Origin: Calditrichales bacterium MX18-03
GTDB taxonomy: Bacteria; Bacillota; Clostridia; Lutisporales; Lutisporaceae
Length of the DNA stretch: 64,000 nt
Assembly: GCA_021083345.1 (NCBI GenBank)
Contig: JAJGRE010000002.1
Span: forward strand, 434,001-498,000
Reading direction: 5' to 3'
Both the position numbers and the translations under genes were made by a program. Shown piece by piece: positions 17,712-25,948 of this stretch (within the stretch, counting starts at the first letter, position 1; each line of letters starts with the position of its first letter). The notes under the pieces are model-generated. The model did no database searches. It saw only the letters and a list, made by a program, of their open reading frames with translations, and had not been told where the DNA came from.

Positions 17712-18353
17712 TTACCACATGGCGGTCAGCCAGTCAAGAAGTCCCAAATGCTCAACCAGAATTTTTAACCCCATCAATATCAGAATGGCACCTCCACCAA
17801 TTTCAGCCTTTTTTTTCAGCAGGTCACCGCATTTCCTTCCGATATATACCCCAGCTGTACAAATAATAAGTGTAATGAAGCCGATCAGTAAGGAGGCTTG
17901 CAGGATAGATACCTTCAGAAACGCAAAGCTCACCCCTACCGCCAAAGCATCGATGCTGGTGGCGACAGCCAGAATCACCAGGCACTTGAAGCTCAATACA
18001 TTGTCAAGCACTTTCGCCTGCCCGGCTTCATGTCTCGATACAGCCAGCTCATCGTCACTGCTGCAGCTGCATGCTTCCTTGTTGTCCATTGCTTCCCTTA
18101 TCATCTTGATGCCGATAAATGCCAGCAACCCAAAAGCAAGCCAATGATCGATGCTGACGATATACGCCTTGAACTGGAAGCCGGCAGCCCAACCTAAAAC
18201 AGGCATCAAAGCCTGAAACCCGCCGAAAAAAAGGCCGATCCGCAAAGCCTTTCCCAGCCGCAGTTCCTTTATGGCCATTCCGTTAGATACCGATACCGCA
18301 AAAGCATCCATTGAAAGCCCGATACCGACTAAAATGATAGATAATATCCCCAT
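17712..18353 (-). CDS. mntP: Manganese efflux pump MntP
   Basis: A 213-residue membrane protein with six predicted helices, DUF204/MntP family. The start at 18353 (MGILSIILVGIGLSMDAFAVSVSNG) is set by GAGGAGG upstream. The paired acidic motifs GLSMDAFAVSV (first helix) and ATSIDALAVGVSF (fourth helix) are the family hallmarks. A cytoplasmic loop contains CSCSSDDE. It exports Mn2+. The leader carries a yybP-ykoY type manganese riboswitch, which fits this function exactly. Confidence 0.93.
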   Translation of the reverse strand: MGILSIILVGIGLSMDAFAVSVSNGMAIKELRLGKALRIGLFFGGFQALMPVLGWAAGFQFKAYIVSIDHWLAFGLLAFIGIKMIREAMDNKEACSCSSDDELAVSRHEAGQAKVLDNVLSFKCLVILAVATSIDALAVGVSFAFLKVSILQASLLIGFITLIICTAGVYIGRKCGDLLKKKAEIGGGAILILMGLKILVEHLGLLDWLTAMW

Positions 18354-18390
18354 TGTTTTTCCTCCTCTTGCGGCATTGCATCGCAAATAA

Positions 18391-18527
18391 AATGAGACCG
18401 ATGTATAACGAAATAAACCCGTTATACATGAGTCTCATTATTTAAGGCATGCCAGATGATTTCATCAGTATGTTGACATTGCCACGCAACCGACTGGAAA
18501 GTGGTTGCGCCCTTACTCCCCCATGAA
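18391..18527 (-). ncRNA. yybP-ykoY (manganese) riboswitch with terminator, upstream of mntP
   Basis: On the minus strand the leader contains GGGGGAGTAA, a GC-rich hairpin (GCGCAACC/GGTTGCG), then GTCAACATACTGATG and GGCATGCCTT, the order of conserved elements in the Mn2+-sensing yybP-ykoY class. Downstream, 18391-18439 forms a long stem (AATGAGAC/GTCTCATT plus ATGTATAACG/CGTTATACAT) followed by TTTTATTT, a plausible expression platform. Mn2+ binding should favour readthrough into mntP. The assignment rests on motif recognition plus context, not a covariance search. Confidence 0.78.
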
Positions 18528-18594
18528 CCGCATTCTGTTTTCAATCCTATTATAACTCAAGCTTTGTCTCACTGCAATATCGTATCGCATTTGT

Positions 18595-18963
18595 TCAGCA
18601 GGATACATCAAGGACGCTTTCCACCACATCCAGAAGCTTCTCTTTTGTCACCGGTTTCACCAGGTAGTTCCTGGCACCGCTTACCAGCGCCTTGAAAATC
18701 ATATCCTTCTGTTGGACCGCACTGATCATAACCACTTTCGCTTCCGGGAAACTTTCCAGAATCAGTTTCAAGGCTTCGATTCCGCTCATATCCGACATTG
18801 TCACATCCATGGTTACCAAATCAGGCAGGTGCTTCCTGTATTCACTTAATGCCGCCGCACCACCGGAAGCTATTCCCACAACCTCGTGCCCTGCTTCTTT
18901 CAACATCGCCTTCAACATATCACGCATCATCGCTGCATCATCCACTATCAGTACTTTTGCCAT
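18595..18963 (-). CDS. Stand-alone CheY-like receiver protein
   Basis: A 122-residue single-domain response regulator. I start it at 18963 (MAKVLIVDDAAMMRDMLK). DD, the phospho-acceptor in LVTMDVTMSDMSG, VMISAVQQ and LVKPVTKEKL are all in place. There is no output domain and no kinase or chemotaxis gene beside it, so its partner is unknown. Its length and motifs fit CheY-type proteins of chemotaxis or signalling relays. Confidence 0.85.
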   Translation of the reverse strand: MAKVLIVDDAAMMRDMLKAMLKEAGHEVVGIASGGAAALSEYRKHLPDLVTMDVTMSDMSGIEALKLILESFPEAKVVMISAVQQKDMIFKALVSGARNYLVKPVTKEKLLDVVESVLDVSC

Positions 18964-18994
18964 CCGACACCCACCCAATCCTCATACTGCATTC

Positions 18995-19005
18995 GTACCA
19001 GGCAC
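18995..19005 (+). repeat. Copy of the GTACCAGGCAC element
   Basis: The 11-mer GTACCAGGCAC repeats the outer arm of the 14609-14669 palindrome. Here it is not part of a long hairpin, although CTAAGG and CCTTAG a little downstream form a short one. Confidence 0.4.
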
Positions 19006-19070
19006 CAAGTCTAAGGGTTGCCTTAGCAGCTATTATATCATATCAGCATTCAAATGCATACCTGCTATTC

Positions 19071-19099
19071 TTGAAAGCTGTATGCGTCAGCGTTATAAT
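19071..19099 (+). promoter_or_regulatory. Promoter for the DUF1232-NifU-ThiF operon
   Basis: TTGAAA (19071-19076), exactly 17 nt, TATAAT (19094-19099), 45 nt before the first start codon. Confidence 0.75.
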
Positions 19100-19143
19100 A
19101 AAAGCAACTCTTTCGCAAAAAAACGACTTTCAGGAGGTTTGTC

Positions 19144-19578
19144 ATGAACGATCAGGAGGATGGAATCATAAAGCTGATTCGGAAAATCCCCAACTACGCC
19201 AAGCTTCTGCTTGCCCTATACCAGGATAAGGAAGTCCCTGCAAAGCAAAAAACCATCCTGTCTGCCGGTATTGCGTACAGCGTTTCCCCTATCGAGCTGA
19301 TACCCGGCATCATACCTGTGGCCGGACAATTGGACAATATCATCGTCATGCTTTGGAGCCTGAAGAAGGTATTGAAACGGATCGATCCGGAATTGCGGGA
19401 CCGTCATCTGGAAAACGCGGGCATCACGATGGAGGATCTGGAAGCGGACAGCAAGGCCGCCAAGGAAACCCTCAAGGCTATAGGGAACGGTGCCGTGAAA
19501 CTGGCAGTCAACGGCGCCAAAATAGCTGGATATACCGCTCTGGGTCTTGGAAGAAGATTGTTCAGGAAGAAGGACTGA
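19144..19578 (+). CDS. DUF1232 (YkvA-like) membrane-associated protein
   Basis: A 144-residue protein with AGGAGG ahead of the ATG. Residues 30-65, including AYSVSPIELIPGIIPVAGQLDNIIV, match the DUF1232 core, which has one hydrophobic hairpin. The basic C-terminus ends RRLFRKKD. Function is unknown in this family. It is the first gene of a three-gene operon with an iron-sulfur scaffold homologue and a ThiF-family protein, an unusual association. Confidence 0.8.
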   Translation: MNDQEDGIIKLIRKIPNYAKLLLALYQDKEVPAKQKTILSAGIAYSVSPIELIPGIIPVAGQLDNIIVMLWSLKKVLKRIDPELRDRHLENAGITMEDLEADSKAAKETLKAIGNGAVKLAVNGAKIAGYTALGLGRRLFRKKD

Positions 19579-19627
19579 GGCCTGAAGTACGAAATCAATA
19601 GATGAATGGAGTATAGGAGGTTCGCCC

Positions 19628-19999
19628 ATGTATAACGACACTGTGCTGGACCACTTTTCTGATCCCAGGAATGCAGGGGAAATCCTGAATGCGGATGGGA
19701 TCGGTCATGCCGGCAATCCCACAGACGGCGACAAAATATCGATTTATATAAAAGTGGAAAACGGCCTGCTTTCAGAGGTCCGGTTCAAGACCTTCGGGTG
19801 TGGTGCTGCCATTGCAGCCAGCAGTATGCTGACCGTTCTGGCAAAAGGAAAGACACTGAAAGAGGCTATGAAGATCACAAACCAGGATGTGGCAGATGCT
19901 CTGGGCGGTCTGCCGGAGCAGAAGCTGCTGTGCTCGAATATTGCAGCTACGGCTTTACATGACGCTATTGACAACTATATGGGGAGGGATGTTAAGTGA
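19628..19999 (+). CDS. NifU/IscU-like scaffold protein lacking the first ligand cysteine
   Basis: A 123-residue protein with GGAGG before the ATG. It has the IscU/NifU N-domain fold signatures, including YNDTVLDHFSDPRNAGE at the start, FKTFGCGAAIA (Cys58) and LLCSNIAATAL (Cys102). The usual first cluster ligand in GNPxCGD is replaced: this protein reads GNPTDGDKI, with Asp33 where the cysteine should be. Cluster assembly by the classical three-cysteine site is therefore doubtful; it could be a sulfur carrier or a variant scaffold using the aspartate. Its stop overlaps the GTG start of the next gene by 4 nt, so it is tightly coupled to a ThiF-type adenylyltransferase. Confidence 0.85.
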   Translation: MYNDTVLDHFSDPRNAGEILNADGIGHAGNPTDGDKISIYIKVENGLLSEVRFKTFGCGAAIAASSMLTVLAKGKTLKEAMKITNQDVADALGGLPEQKLLCSNIAATALHDAIDNYMGRDVK

Positions 20000-21429
20000 T
20001 CCTCACGCGAGAGCAAATCAACCGGTATATGCGGCATATAGCCATCCCTGAGATCAGCGGGGCAGGGCAAAAGAAGCTCATTGAATCCGCTTCACATGTC
20101 TTCAGCGAAAACGCCGATATGGCTGCACCACTGGTCTATTATCTGGCTGCTTGCGGTATAGGACAGATCTTCTGCAGTTTCAAGGACAATCATGCGCAGC
20201 AAGCACTTTTTGATAATGTGAAGGACTTGAATCCGGATGTTGAAATTGAACCGGCGATCTCTGACCTGATTGACAGTCAAAACGCGAAAGCAGTCAGGAT
20301 TGTTTTGGGCAGCCCTGCATTTGCCCGGGAAATATGCGGCCGGCTGCAGAACCCGGCCTCATCCGAAGCCTTTTCGCCTGTCATTGCAGCAGTAACACAA
20401 CACTGGTGCGGCGGCGTTCAAGTCTTCAGCTCCTATAATGCGTTTGACAACTTCTTAGAAATGCCGGATGAAGGTGAAATGAAAAGCAACATGCCGGATA
20501 CTACCAAGGCAGCCTTGCTATCCGCCTTCGTAGTCAGCACTATCGCGGTCATAGAACATGTAAAATACTGTCTGAGACTGGGAAAGACACTTTCCCGGGG
20601 GCTTTTTTTTAACCTGCAGGACATGGTCTTCCATGACCGCAGCTTGGCTGAGGCATTTTCCGGTAATCCTGCAGTTATAGAGCCTTCTCTTGATACGGAA
20701 AGGCTTTCAAAGTCAAGTGTATTGATCGTCGGCAGCGGCGGTCTTGGGTCACCTGCCGCATACGCTCTGGCAGCAGCCGGTATCGGCACAATCGGCCTAG
20801 TGGACTATGACGGGGTAGAGCTCAGTAACTTGAACCGTCAGATCATGCATACCACCTCAAGAATCGGTATGCCGAAGGTAGAATCCGCTGCGGTTTTCCT
20901 TAAGAAAATCAATCCCGGCCTGAATCTGAAAACCTACCAGACCAGCTTCAGCCGGGATAATGCACTGGAACTGGTAAAGGACTATGATATCGTCATCGAT
21001 GGGCTTGACAATCTGCCCACCCGGTATTTGCTGAATGATGTCTGCTATTTCACCGGAAAGCCTTTAGTGTCTGCAGGCGTCTTAGGCTTTACCGGATTGG
21101 CCACCACCATCATCCCTGGCGGCGGTCACTGCTACCGTTGCGTTTTCCCCGAGGAAAGGATCACCGGGTCTGTTCCTTCCTGCTCAGAAACAGGTGTTTT
21201 GGGTCCGGTCCCCGGTTTGATGGGCTTTATTGAGGCAGTCGAAGCATTGAAATGCTTGACCGGTGTCGGAAAGCTGCTGAAAAACCGCTTATTGTTTTTT
21301 GATGCCCTGGACACGGATTTTTATACCCCGGACCATATGCCGGATCCTAGCTGTACTTTGTGCGGCACCGCTCCGACGATAACCGAAGTAAAGGACTATA
21401 AGTTTGTTTGTGAAAGCAAAAAAGATTGA
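19996..21429 (+). CDS. Two-part ThiF/MoeB-family adenylyltransferase
   Basis: A 477-residue protein starting at GTG 19996, sharing GTGA with the previous stop. The C-terminal 245 residues are a canonical ThiF/MoeB E1-like domain: VLIVGSGGLGSPAAYALAAAG, DYDGVELSNLNRQI, DGLDNLPTRYLLND, paired CxxC zinc motifs (CYRC and CTLC) and SCSETGVLGPVPG. The N-terminal 230 residues begin with the usual RYMRHIAIPEISGAGQKKL but lack the nucleotide motifs, so they look like a degenerate, duplicated E1 domain. Such enzymes adenylate the C-terminus of ubiquitin-like sulfur carriers. No ThiS or MoaD homologue is adjacent; the NifU-like protein is the only partner. Confidence 0.85.
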   Translation: MILTREQINRYMRHIAIPEISGAGQKKLIESASHVFSENADMAAPLVYYLAACGIGQIFCSFKDNHAQQALFDNVKDLNPDVEIEPAISDLIDSQNAKAVRIVLGSPAFAREICGRLQNPASSEAFSPVIAAVTQHWCGGVQVFSSYNAFDNFLEMPDEGEMKSNMPDTTKAALLSAFVVSTIAVIEHVKYCLRLGKTLSRGLFFNLQDMVFHDRSLAEAFSGNPAVIEPSLDTERLSKSSVLIVGSGGLGSPAAYALAAAGIGTIGLVDYDGVELSNLNRQIMHTTSRIGMPKVESAAVFLKKINPGLNLKTYQTSFSRDNALELVKDYDIVIDGLDNLPTRYLLNDVCYFTGKPLVSAGVLGFTGLATTIIPGGGHCYRCVFPEERITGSVPSCSETGVLGPVPGLMGFIEAVEALKCLTGVGKLLKNRLLFFDALDTDFYTPDHMPDPSCTLCGTAPTITEVKDYKFVCESKKD

Positions 21430-21452
21430 AATCCAATGGGTTTCAATCTTTT
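21421..21452. terminator. Bidirectional terminator between the ThiF and ArsR genes
   Basis: AGATTGAAA pairs with TTTCAATCT and is followed by a T run. The left arm overlaps the ThiF stop codon. The opposite strand can serve the ArsR gene ending at 21459. Confidence 0.7.
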
Positions 21453-21458
21453 TTATCT

Positions 21459-21839
21459 TTAATCTTTTTTCTGCTCGTCAGCAGGCTTCAATTGCTGAAG
21501 ATTTTCGCAGCATAAGCCACGTTTTTTCAACCTTCTGAGCTTTTCCGAATCCAGTCGGAGCTTTTCAATCCGCAAGAGCTCCTCGTTAAGTAGGCTCTCG
21601 ATAAATGGATAACGTCTTACCGTATCCACGTTGATTTTGAAATGCTCTCCGTAAGTCCTACTTTCAGCCGAAATGAGCTTTAGTACGGTTAACCGATGAA
21701 GATGCTTTGCTACACCAGCATAGTTGATATTGAGCAGATGAATGATTTCGCATTCGCATAAGCTCCCATCTCTCAGTAAATTGAAAATCCTTAAGCTGGT
21801 TCTATCCGATAAGGCCTTCATCAACTGAATGAGTTCCAC
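21459..21839 (-). CDS. ArsR-family metalloregulator-like protein
   Basis: A 126-residue winged-helix protein. The N-terminal MKALSDRTSLRIFNLLRDGSLCECEIIHLLNINYAGVAKHLHRL matches the ArsR/SmtB fold, and CECE in the recognition-helix region is the position of the usual metal-binding cysteines. A long helical tail ends RGLCCENLQ with another cysteine pair. It is the last gene of the copA-copZ-csoR-lipoprotein series, so it may add a second metal input to that operon. Confidence 0.8.
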   Translation of the reverse strand: MELIQLMKALSDRTSLRIFNLLRDGSLCECEIIHLLNINYAGVAKHLHRLTVLKLISAESRTYGEHFKINVDTVRRYPFIESLLNEELLRIEKLRLDSEKLRRLKKRGLCCENLQQLKPADEQKKD

Positions 21840-21905
21840 TGAACCGCCTCCTTCACCGCAAATCTTTTCTGTCCGGATCGAACTTCATTTGGTGCATCCA
21901 TCCTA

Positions 21906-22586
21906 TTATTTCAAATCGAAGGGCTTCAGGAATTTGTCCACTTCCATAGGCTTGCCCTGGTCGTCCTTGACTTCTACCTTTGCAAATACCCAGCCTTCAA
22001 CCTTGGCAGGGTCTACGCCAGCATCTATAAAAGGCTGCGGGTTTAACACGAAGACAATATCCTTGTCATTGGTATTCAGGTCTTTTGCCCATTCAAACAT
22101 GTTGCCGTTGCCTAAAGCTACACCATAGTGGTCAAGCTTTTCGTGGTAACCAATGCTTTTTCTGTTGGTTTCAACGATCTTTTTAAAAGTATCAACGGGC
22201 TTTGCTTCACCGCTGTAGGTAAACTTGTCTGCGCTCAGCTCGGAGCGAATCATCAGCTTGTTTGCGCTGCTGTCATAGACGTACATGCCTTCCGGCAGTT
22301 TGGCTGAATCCAGCCCTGCGTCCAAGAATGGCTTCGCATCAAATTCCAGGAGGATGTCCGGATTCCCTTCCTTGCTGAAATCCTTGCTCCATACAAAACG
22401 CTCTCCTGTCGGCGAAGTCAGTGCCCAACCGCTGTTGGCTTCATCAGAAGTGATCTTGTCCGGTATCTTGTTGAGGACGGCTTCGAAAGAGGTTACGGCA
22501 ACCTTGCCGACAACATCTGCCTGCTGGCATGCTGCTAATGCTAAGACCATTGATAAAACCAATACTGTAACTATAACTTTTTTCAT
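21906..22586 (-). CDS. Unrecognised lipoprotein in the copper operon
   Basis: A 226-residue lipoprotein: the signal peptide MKKVIVTVLVLSMVLALAAC ends in a lipobox with Cys20. The mature part contains two related segments, each of the form F-W-(S/A)-K-D, then D, then PF-(L/I)-DAG-D-K (about residues 62-105 and 160-205), indicating an internal duplication. I cannot assign a family. It follows csoR by 13 nt in an operon with copA and copZ, so an extracytoplasmic role in copper handling is plausible but unproven. Confidence 0.75.
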   Translation of the reverse strand: MKKVIVTVLVLSMVLALAACQQADVVGKVAVTSFEAVLNKIPDKITSDEANSGWALTSPTGERFVWSKDFSKEGNPDILLEFDAKPFLDAGLDSAKLPEGMYVYDSSANKLMIRSELSADKFTYSGEAKPVDTFKKIVETNRKSIGYHEKLDHYGVALGNGNMFEWAKDLNTNDKDIVFVLNPQPFIDAGVDPAKVEGWVFAKVEVKDDQGKPMEVDKFLKPFDLK

Positions 22587-22599
22587 TTTTATTTCTCCT

Positions 22600-22935
22600 T
22601 TATTTCATCATTTTTTCAATTGTTTGCAGAAGCTCATCGACAACTTCCATATCTCCGGCTTGTATTCGCGATACCAGGCACTTTTTCATATGGTCGTTCA
22701 GGATCAGCCGGCTGACGGAATTCATGGCAGCCTGCACTGCGGCAATCTGATTCAGTATATCATCACAATAGGCATCTTTTTCAATCATGCCTTTGATGCC
22801 CCTGACCTGCCCCTCAACCCGGTTCAGCCTTGCCAGTAGATCTTTCCTTGCTTTATCGGAGCGCGCTGTCGTAGCCTGGTGTGCTTCTTCGTGTCCGCAG
22901 TGGCTGCATTGATTCAAGGCTTTTGTATCTCCCAT
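22600..22935 (-). CDS. csoR: CsoR-family copper-sensing repressor 1
   Basis: A 111-residue DUF156 protein. The conserved order LNRVEGQVRGIKGMIEKDAYCDDILNQI, then HMKKCLV, supplies the Cys-His-Cys copper ligands of CsoR. It has an extra N-terminal segment with CSHCGHEEAHQ, possibly another metal site. Copper binding releases such proteins from DNA. It follows copZ by 16 nt and would repress this operon. Confidence 0.9.
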   Translation of the reverse strand: MGDTKALNQCSHCGHEEAHQATTARSDKARKDLLARLNRVEGQVRGIKGMIEKDAYCDDILNQIAAVQAAMNSVSRLILNDHMKKCLVSRIQAGDMEVVDELLQTIEKMMK

Positions 22936-22951
22936 GGGGTCTCCTCCTAAG

Positions 22952-23167
22952 CTAAACTTCCTTAATGCCTGTCACATCATAGCCGGCCTCTTCGATTGCT
23001 TCCTTCAGCTTGGCATCCGCTACTTGAGCATTCAGTTCAACGATTGCATATTTGCCTTCCAGATTGACTTCTATGTTGACGACTTCAGGCAGCTCTGCCA
23101 AAGCACCTTTCACATGCTTCACACAGTGGCCGCAGCTCATACCTTCGATATTGATCTGTTTCTTCAT
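22952..23167 (-). CDS. copZ: Copper chaperone CopZ
   Basis: A 71-residue single HMA domain with GMSCGHCVKHVKGAL (CxxC copper site) and the typical beta-alpha-beta pattern. It hands Cu(I) to the CopA ATPase encoded just upstream. The chaperone has no counterpart in the second copA operon. Confidence 0.93.
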   Translation of the reverse strand: MKKQINIEGMSCGHCVKHVKGALAELPEVVNIEVNLEGKYAIVELNAQVADAKLKEAIEEAGYDVTGIKEV

Positions 23168-23201
23168 TTTTTATTCCTCCATTTCATTTTTGTTCTATTC
23201 A

Positions 23202-25658
23202 TTATTTATAAGGTTTAAACCCTTTAAGCCTTAACGCATTTGTCAGTACCGATACGGAGCTGAGTGACATCGCTGCTGCAGCCAGAATGGGGTTGAGCAG
23301 CGGTCCGCCAAATGCATACAGCAATCCGGCTGCTACCGGAATACCGGCTACGTTGTAACCGAAAGCCCAAAACAGATTCTGCTTGATGTTCCGAATGGTG
23401 CTTTTGCTGAGCTGTATGGCTGTCGGTACATCCATCAAGTCGCTCCTCATGAGAACGATATCTGCCGATTCCATTGCAACATCCGTTCCGGATCCTATTG
23501 CTATACCGATATCAGCCTGCGCCAGCGCCGGTGCGTCGTTAATGCCGTCACCGACCATGGCAACCTTCTTGCCTTCCGCCTGCAGCTTCTTAACTTCGTT
23601 TGCCTTATCCTGCGGCAGTACCTCTGCCAGAACCCTGCCAATGCCCACCTGCTTCGCAATGGCTTCCGCCGTCTTTTTGTTGTCACCGGTAATCATGGCC
23701 ACCTCTATGCCCATCTCATGCAGCTTCCTGATCGCTTTTGCACTGCTCTCCTTGACGATATCCGCTACGGCTATGATGCCAGCCAGCTGTCCGTCCACTG
23801 CCATATACATGGGTGTTTTACCCTCTGAAGCCAATCTGTCTGACTGGGTTTCCAGCTCCGATAACCCTATATTTCTCTCCACCATCAGCTTGCGATTGCC
23901 AAGCAGCACTTCCTTTCCTTCTATACCAACCTCAATGCCGTGACCGGGTATGGCATTGAACTTCTCAACCTTCAGCATTTCCAGGTTCTCTTTTTCCGCC
24001 CCTCTGACGATGGCTTCACCCAGAGGGTGTTCGGAACCTTTTTCTGCCGTTGCAGCCAGCTGCAGCAGCTTGTTTCGTTCAATCAGAGCCGTTGTGACAA
24101 TATCCGTTACTTCAGGCCGCCCCTCTGTGATGGTTCCTGTCTTGTCAAATACGATGGTCCTGATTTTGTGTGCTGTTTCCAGCGCTTCGCCGCCTTTGAT
24201 CAGAACGCCGTATTCTGCACCTTTGCCTGTCCCGACCATGATGGCTGTGGGTGTTGCTAAGCCAAGCGCGCAAGGGCAGGCAATCACCAGTACGGCGATG
24301 AAAATCGTAAGTGAGAATACCGGGCTTTGACCGGTAAGGTACCAGGCCAGGGCCGACAGTACTGCTATGACAAAGACGATGGGTACGAAATATCCGGAAA
24401 CAACATCCGCCATTTGTGCTATCGGTGCTTTTGATCCTTGTGCGTCTTCAACCAGCTTCACAATCTGTGCCAGCGCTGTATCACTGCCCACTTTGGTTGC
24501 CTTGAAAGTGATGAGACCTGTCTTGTTGATGCTTGCTCCAATCACTTTATCCCCAGGCTTCTTTTCTACCGGTATGCTTTCTCCGGTCAGCATGGACTCG
24601 TCAATGGCGGTATACCCTTCCAAGACTTCACCGTCTACCGGAATCTTGGCTCCCGGCTTAACGACAATGACATCGCCTACTTCCACTTCCTCTATCGGTA
24701 TCTCCATTTCCTTGCCGTCCTGCAGCACGATCGCTGTTTTCGGCGCCAGTCCCATAAGTTTCTTAATGGCTTCCGATGTCCTTCCTTTTGATACAGCCTC
24801 CAGGGACTTGCCCAGCAGGATCAGGGTTATGATGACGCCGGCCGTTTCAAAGTACAGATCTTCAACATACATGAAGTCCCCTATTGATATCCTGTAAGTG
24901 GAGTATAAGCTGTATAAAACAGCCGCTGATGTTCCCATTGCAATCAGCGAGTCCATGTTGGGGCTTCTGCGGAGGATGGCTTTAAAGCCTACGGTATAGA
25001 ACCGGTATCCTGCAATGACAATTGGAATGGTCAGGATGATTTCCACAATAGCATAAAGCAGCGGATAATCCATGGGATCCAGCGCTTTCGGTATCGGCCA
25101 GTAAAGCATGGCACCCATGGCAATGTACAGAAGCGGCACAGCAAACACTGCCGAAACAATAAACTTTGTCCAAAGAACCTTTATTTCTTTCTCTTTCCGC
25201 TGCTTATCTTCATCAACACGGTCCTTATTCTCAATCTCCAGTGCCGTATAACCCGCTTTTGCGATAGCCTGCTTGATTTCCGACAGTCTCACAGCCTTGG
25301 GATCATATCGGACATTGGCCTTCTCCGTCGCAAAATTAACAGCTGCGCTTTCTATCCCGCCAAGCTTGTTTATAGCACGTTCTGCTGCTTTTGAGCAGGC
25401 CGCACAGGTCATTCCCGCAATAGGAATTGTCACTTCCTTCCATTCAACCTCTTCCGAAGCTTCATAGCCTGCCTTTGCCACCGCACTAATGATATCTTCC
25501 TTAACAATTTTCGCTTCATCATAGGTGATATTCAATTTTTCCGTGGCAAAATTGACATTTGCTTCGGTTACGCCGTCCAGTTTCTTAACTGCACGTTCAG
25601 CGGCCTTGGCACATGCAGCACATGTCATTCCGCTTATCTTGAAATTATCCGACCTCAT
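23202..25658 (-). CDS. copA: Cu(I)-exporting P1B-type ATPase CopA (copy 1)
   Basis: An 818-residue ATPase. I start it at 25658 ([16 protein letters not shown]), where GAAGGGAG precedes the ATG; 31 further codons are open upstream without such a signal. Two N-terminal HMA domains (GMTCAAC twice, about residues 5-70 and 78-145), eight membrane helices with the copper site CPC ([13 protein letters not shown]), the phosphorylation motif DKTGTIT, HP (SEHPLGEA), and [16 protein letters not shown] are all present. It pumps Cu(I) out of the cytoplasm. It leads copA-copZ-csoR-lipoprotein-ArsR and has operator site b upstream. The second copy at 29555 is the same length and very similar. Confidence 0.95.
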   Translation of the reverse strand: MRSDNFKISGMTCAACAKAAERAVKKLDGVTEANVNFATEKLNITYDEAKIVKEDIISAVAKAGYEASEEVEWKEVTIPIAGMTCAACSKAAERAINKLGGIESAAVNFATEKANVRYDPKAVRLSEIKQAIAKAGYTALEIENKDRVDEDKQRKEKEIKVLWTKFIVSAVFAVPLLYIAMGAMLYWPIPKALDPMDYPLLYAIVEIILTIPIVIAGYRFYTVGFKAILRRSPNMDSLIAMGTSAAVLYSLYSTYRISIGDFMYVEDLYFETAGVIITLILLGKSLEAVSKGRTSEAIKKLMGLAPKTAIVLQDGKEMEIPIEEVEVGDVIVVKPGAKIPVDGEVLEGYTAIDESMLTGESIPVEKKPGDKVIGASINKTGLITFKATKVGSDTALAQIVKLVEDAQGSKAPIAQMADVVSGYFVPIVFVIAVLSALAWYLTGQSPVFSLTIFIAVLVIACPCALGLATPTAIMVGTGKGAEYGVLIKGGEALETAHKIRTIVFDKTGTITEGRPEVTDIVTTALIERNKLLQLAATAEKGSEHPLGEAIVRGAEKENLEMLKVEKFNAIPGHGIEVGIEGKEVLLGNRKLMVERNIGLSELETQSDRLASEGKTPMYMAVDGQLAGIIAVADIVKESSAKAIRKLHEMGIEVAMITGDNKKTAEAIAKQVGIGRVLAEVLPQDKANEVKKLQAEGKKVAMVGDGINDAPALAQADIGIAIGSGTDVAMESADIVLMRSDLMDVPTAIQLSKSTIRNIKQNLFWAFGYNVAGIPVAAGLLYAFGGPLLNPILAAAAMSLSSVSVLTNALRLKGFKPYK

Positions 25659-25751
25659 AAAAGTTCTCCCTTCTAATGTCAATACCGATTTAATTTGAAT
25701 TCTATTTTCATTATGGTATTTAGGATACCCCTGTACTGTATTTACAATCAT

Positions 25752-25784
25752 AATTTACATGATACTTATGAAGATTTTATGAAG
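25752..25784 (-). promoter_or_regulatory. Direct-repeat operator/promoter (site b)
   Basis: On the minus strand CTTCATAAAATCTTCATAA (25784-25766), 8 nt, TAAATT (25757-25752). It precedes copA copy 1 by about 95 nt and is the closest match to the consensus. Confidence 0.8.
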
Positions 25785-25870
25785 ATTCTCGGATCTTCTT
25801 ATTATTCTGCCTTTATTATGCGCCAAAAGCCTATCCATTATCTAGCGCATGTTCAGTTCTGGCGTGCAAG

Positions 25871-25902
25871 GAAAAAAAAAAGAACCCGAATATCCGGATT
25901 CT
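25871..25902 (-). terminator. Intrinsic terminator after the EAL-domain gene
   Basis: AGAATCCGGATATTCGGGTTCT hairpin (with G-T pairs; positions 25881-25902) followed on the minus strand by a run of about ten T. Confidence 0.7.
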
Positions 25903-25948
25903 TTCATACTTATCATTACATTTGAAAAGCGGCTTTATATATGCAGAC

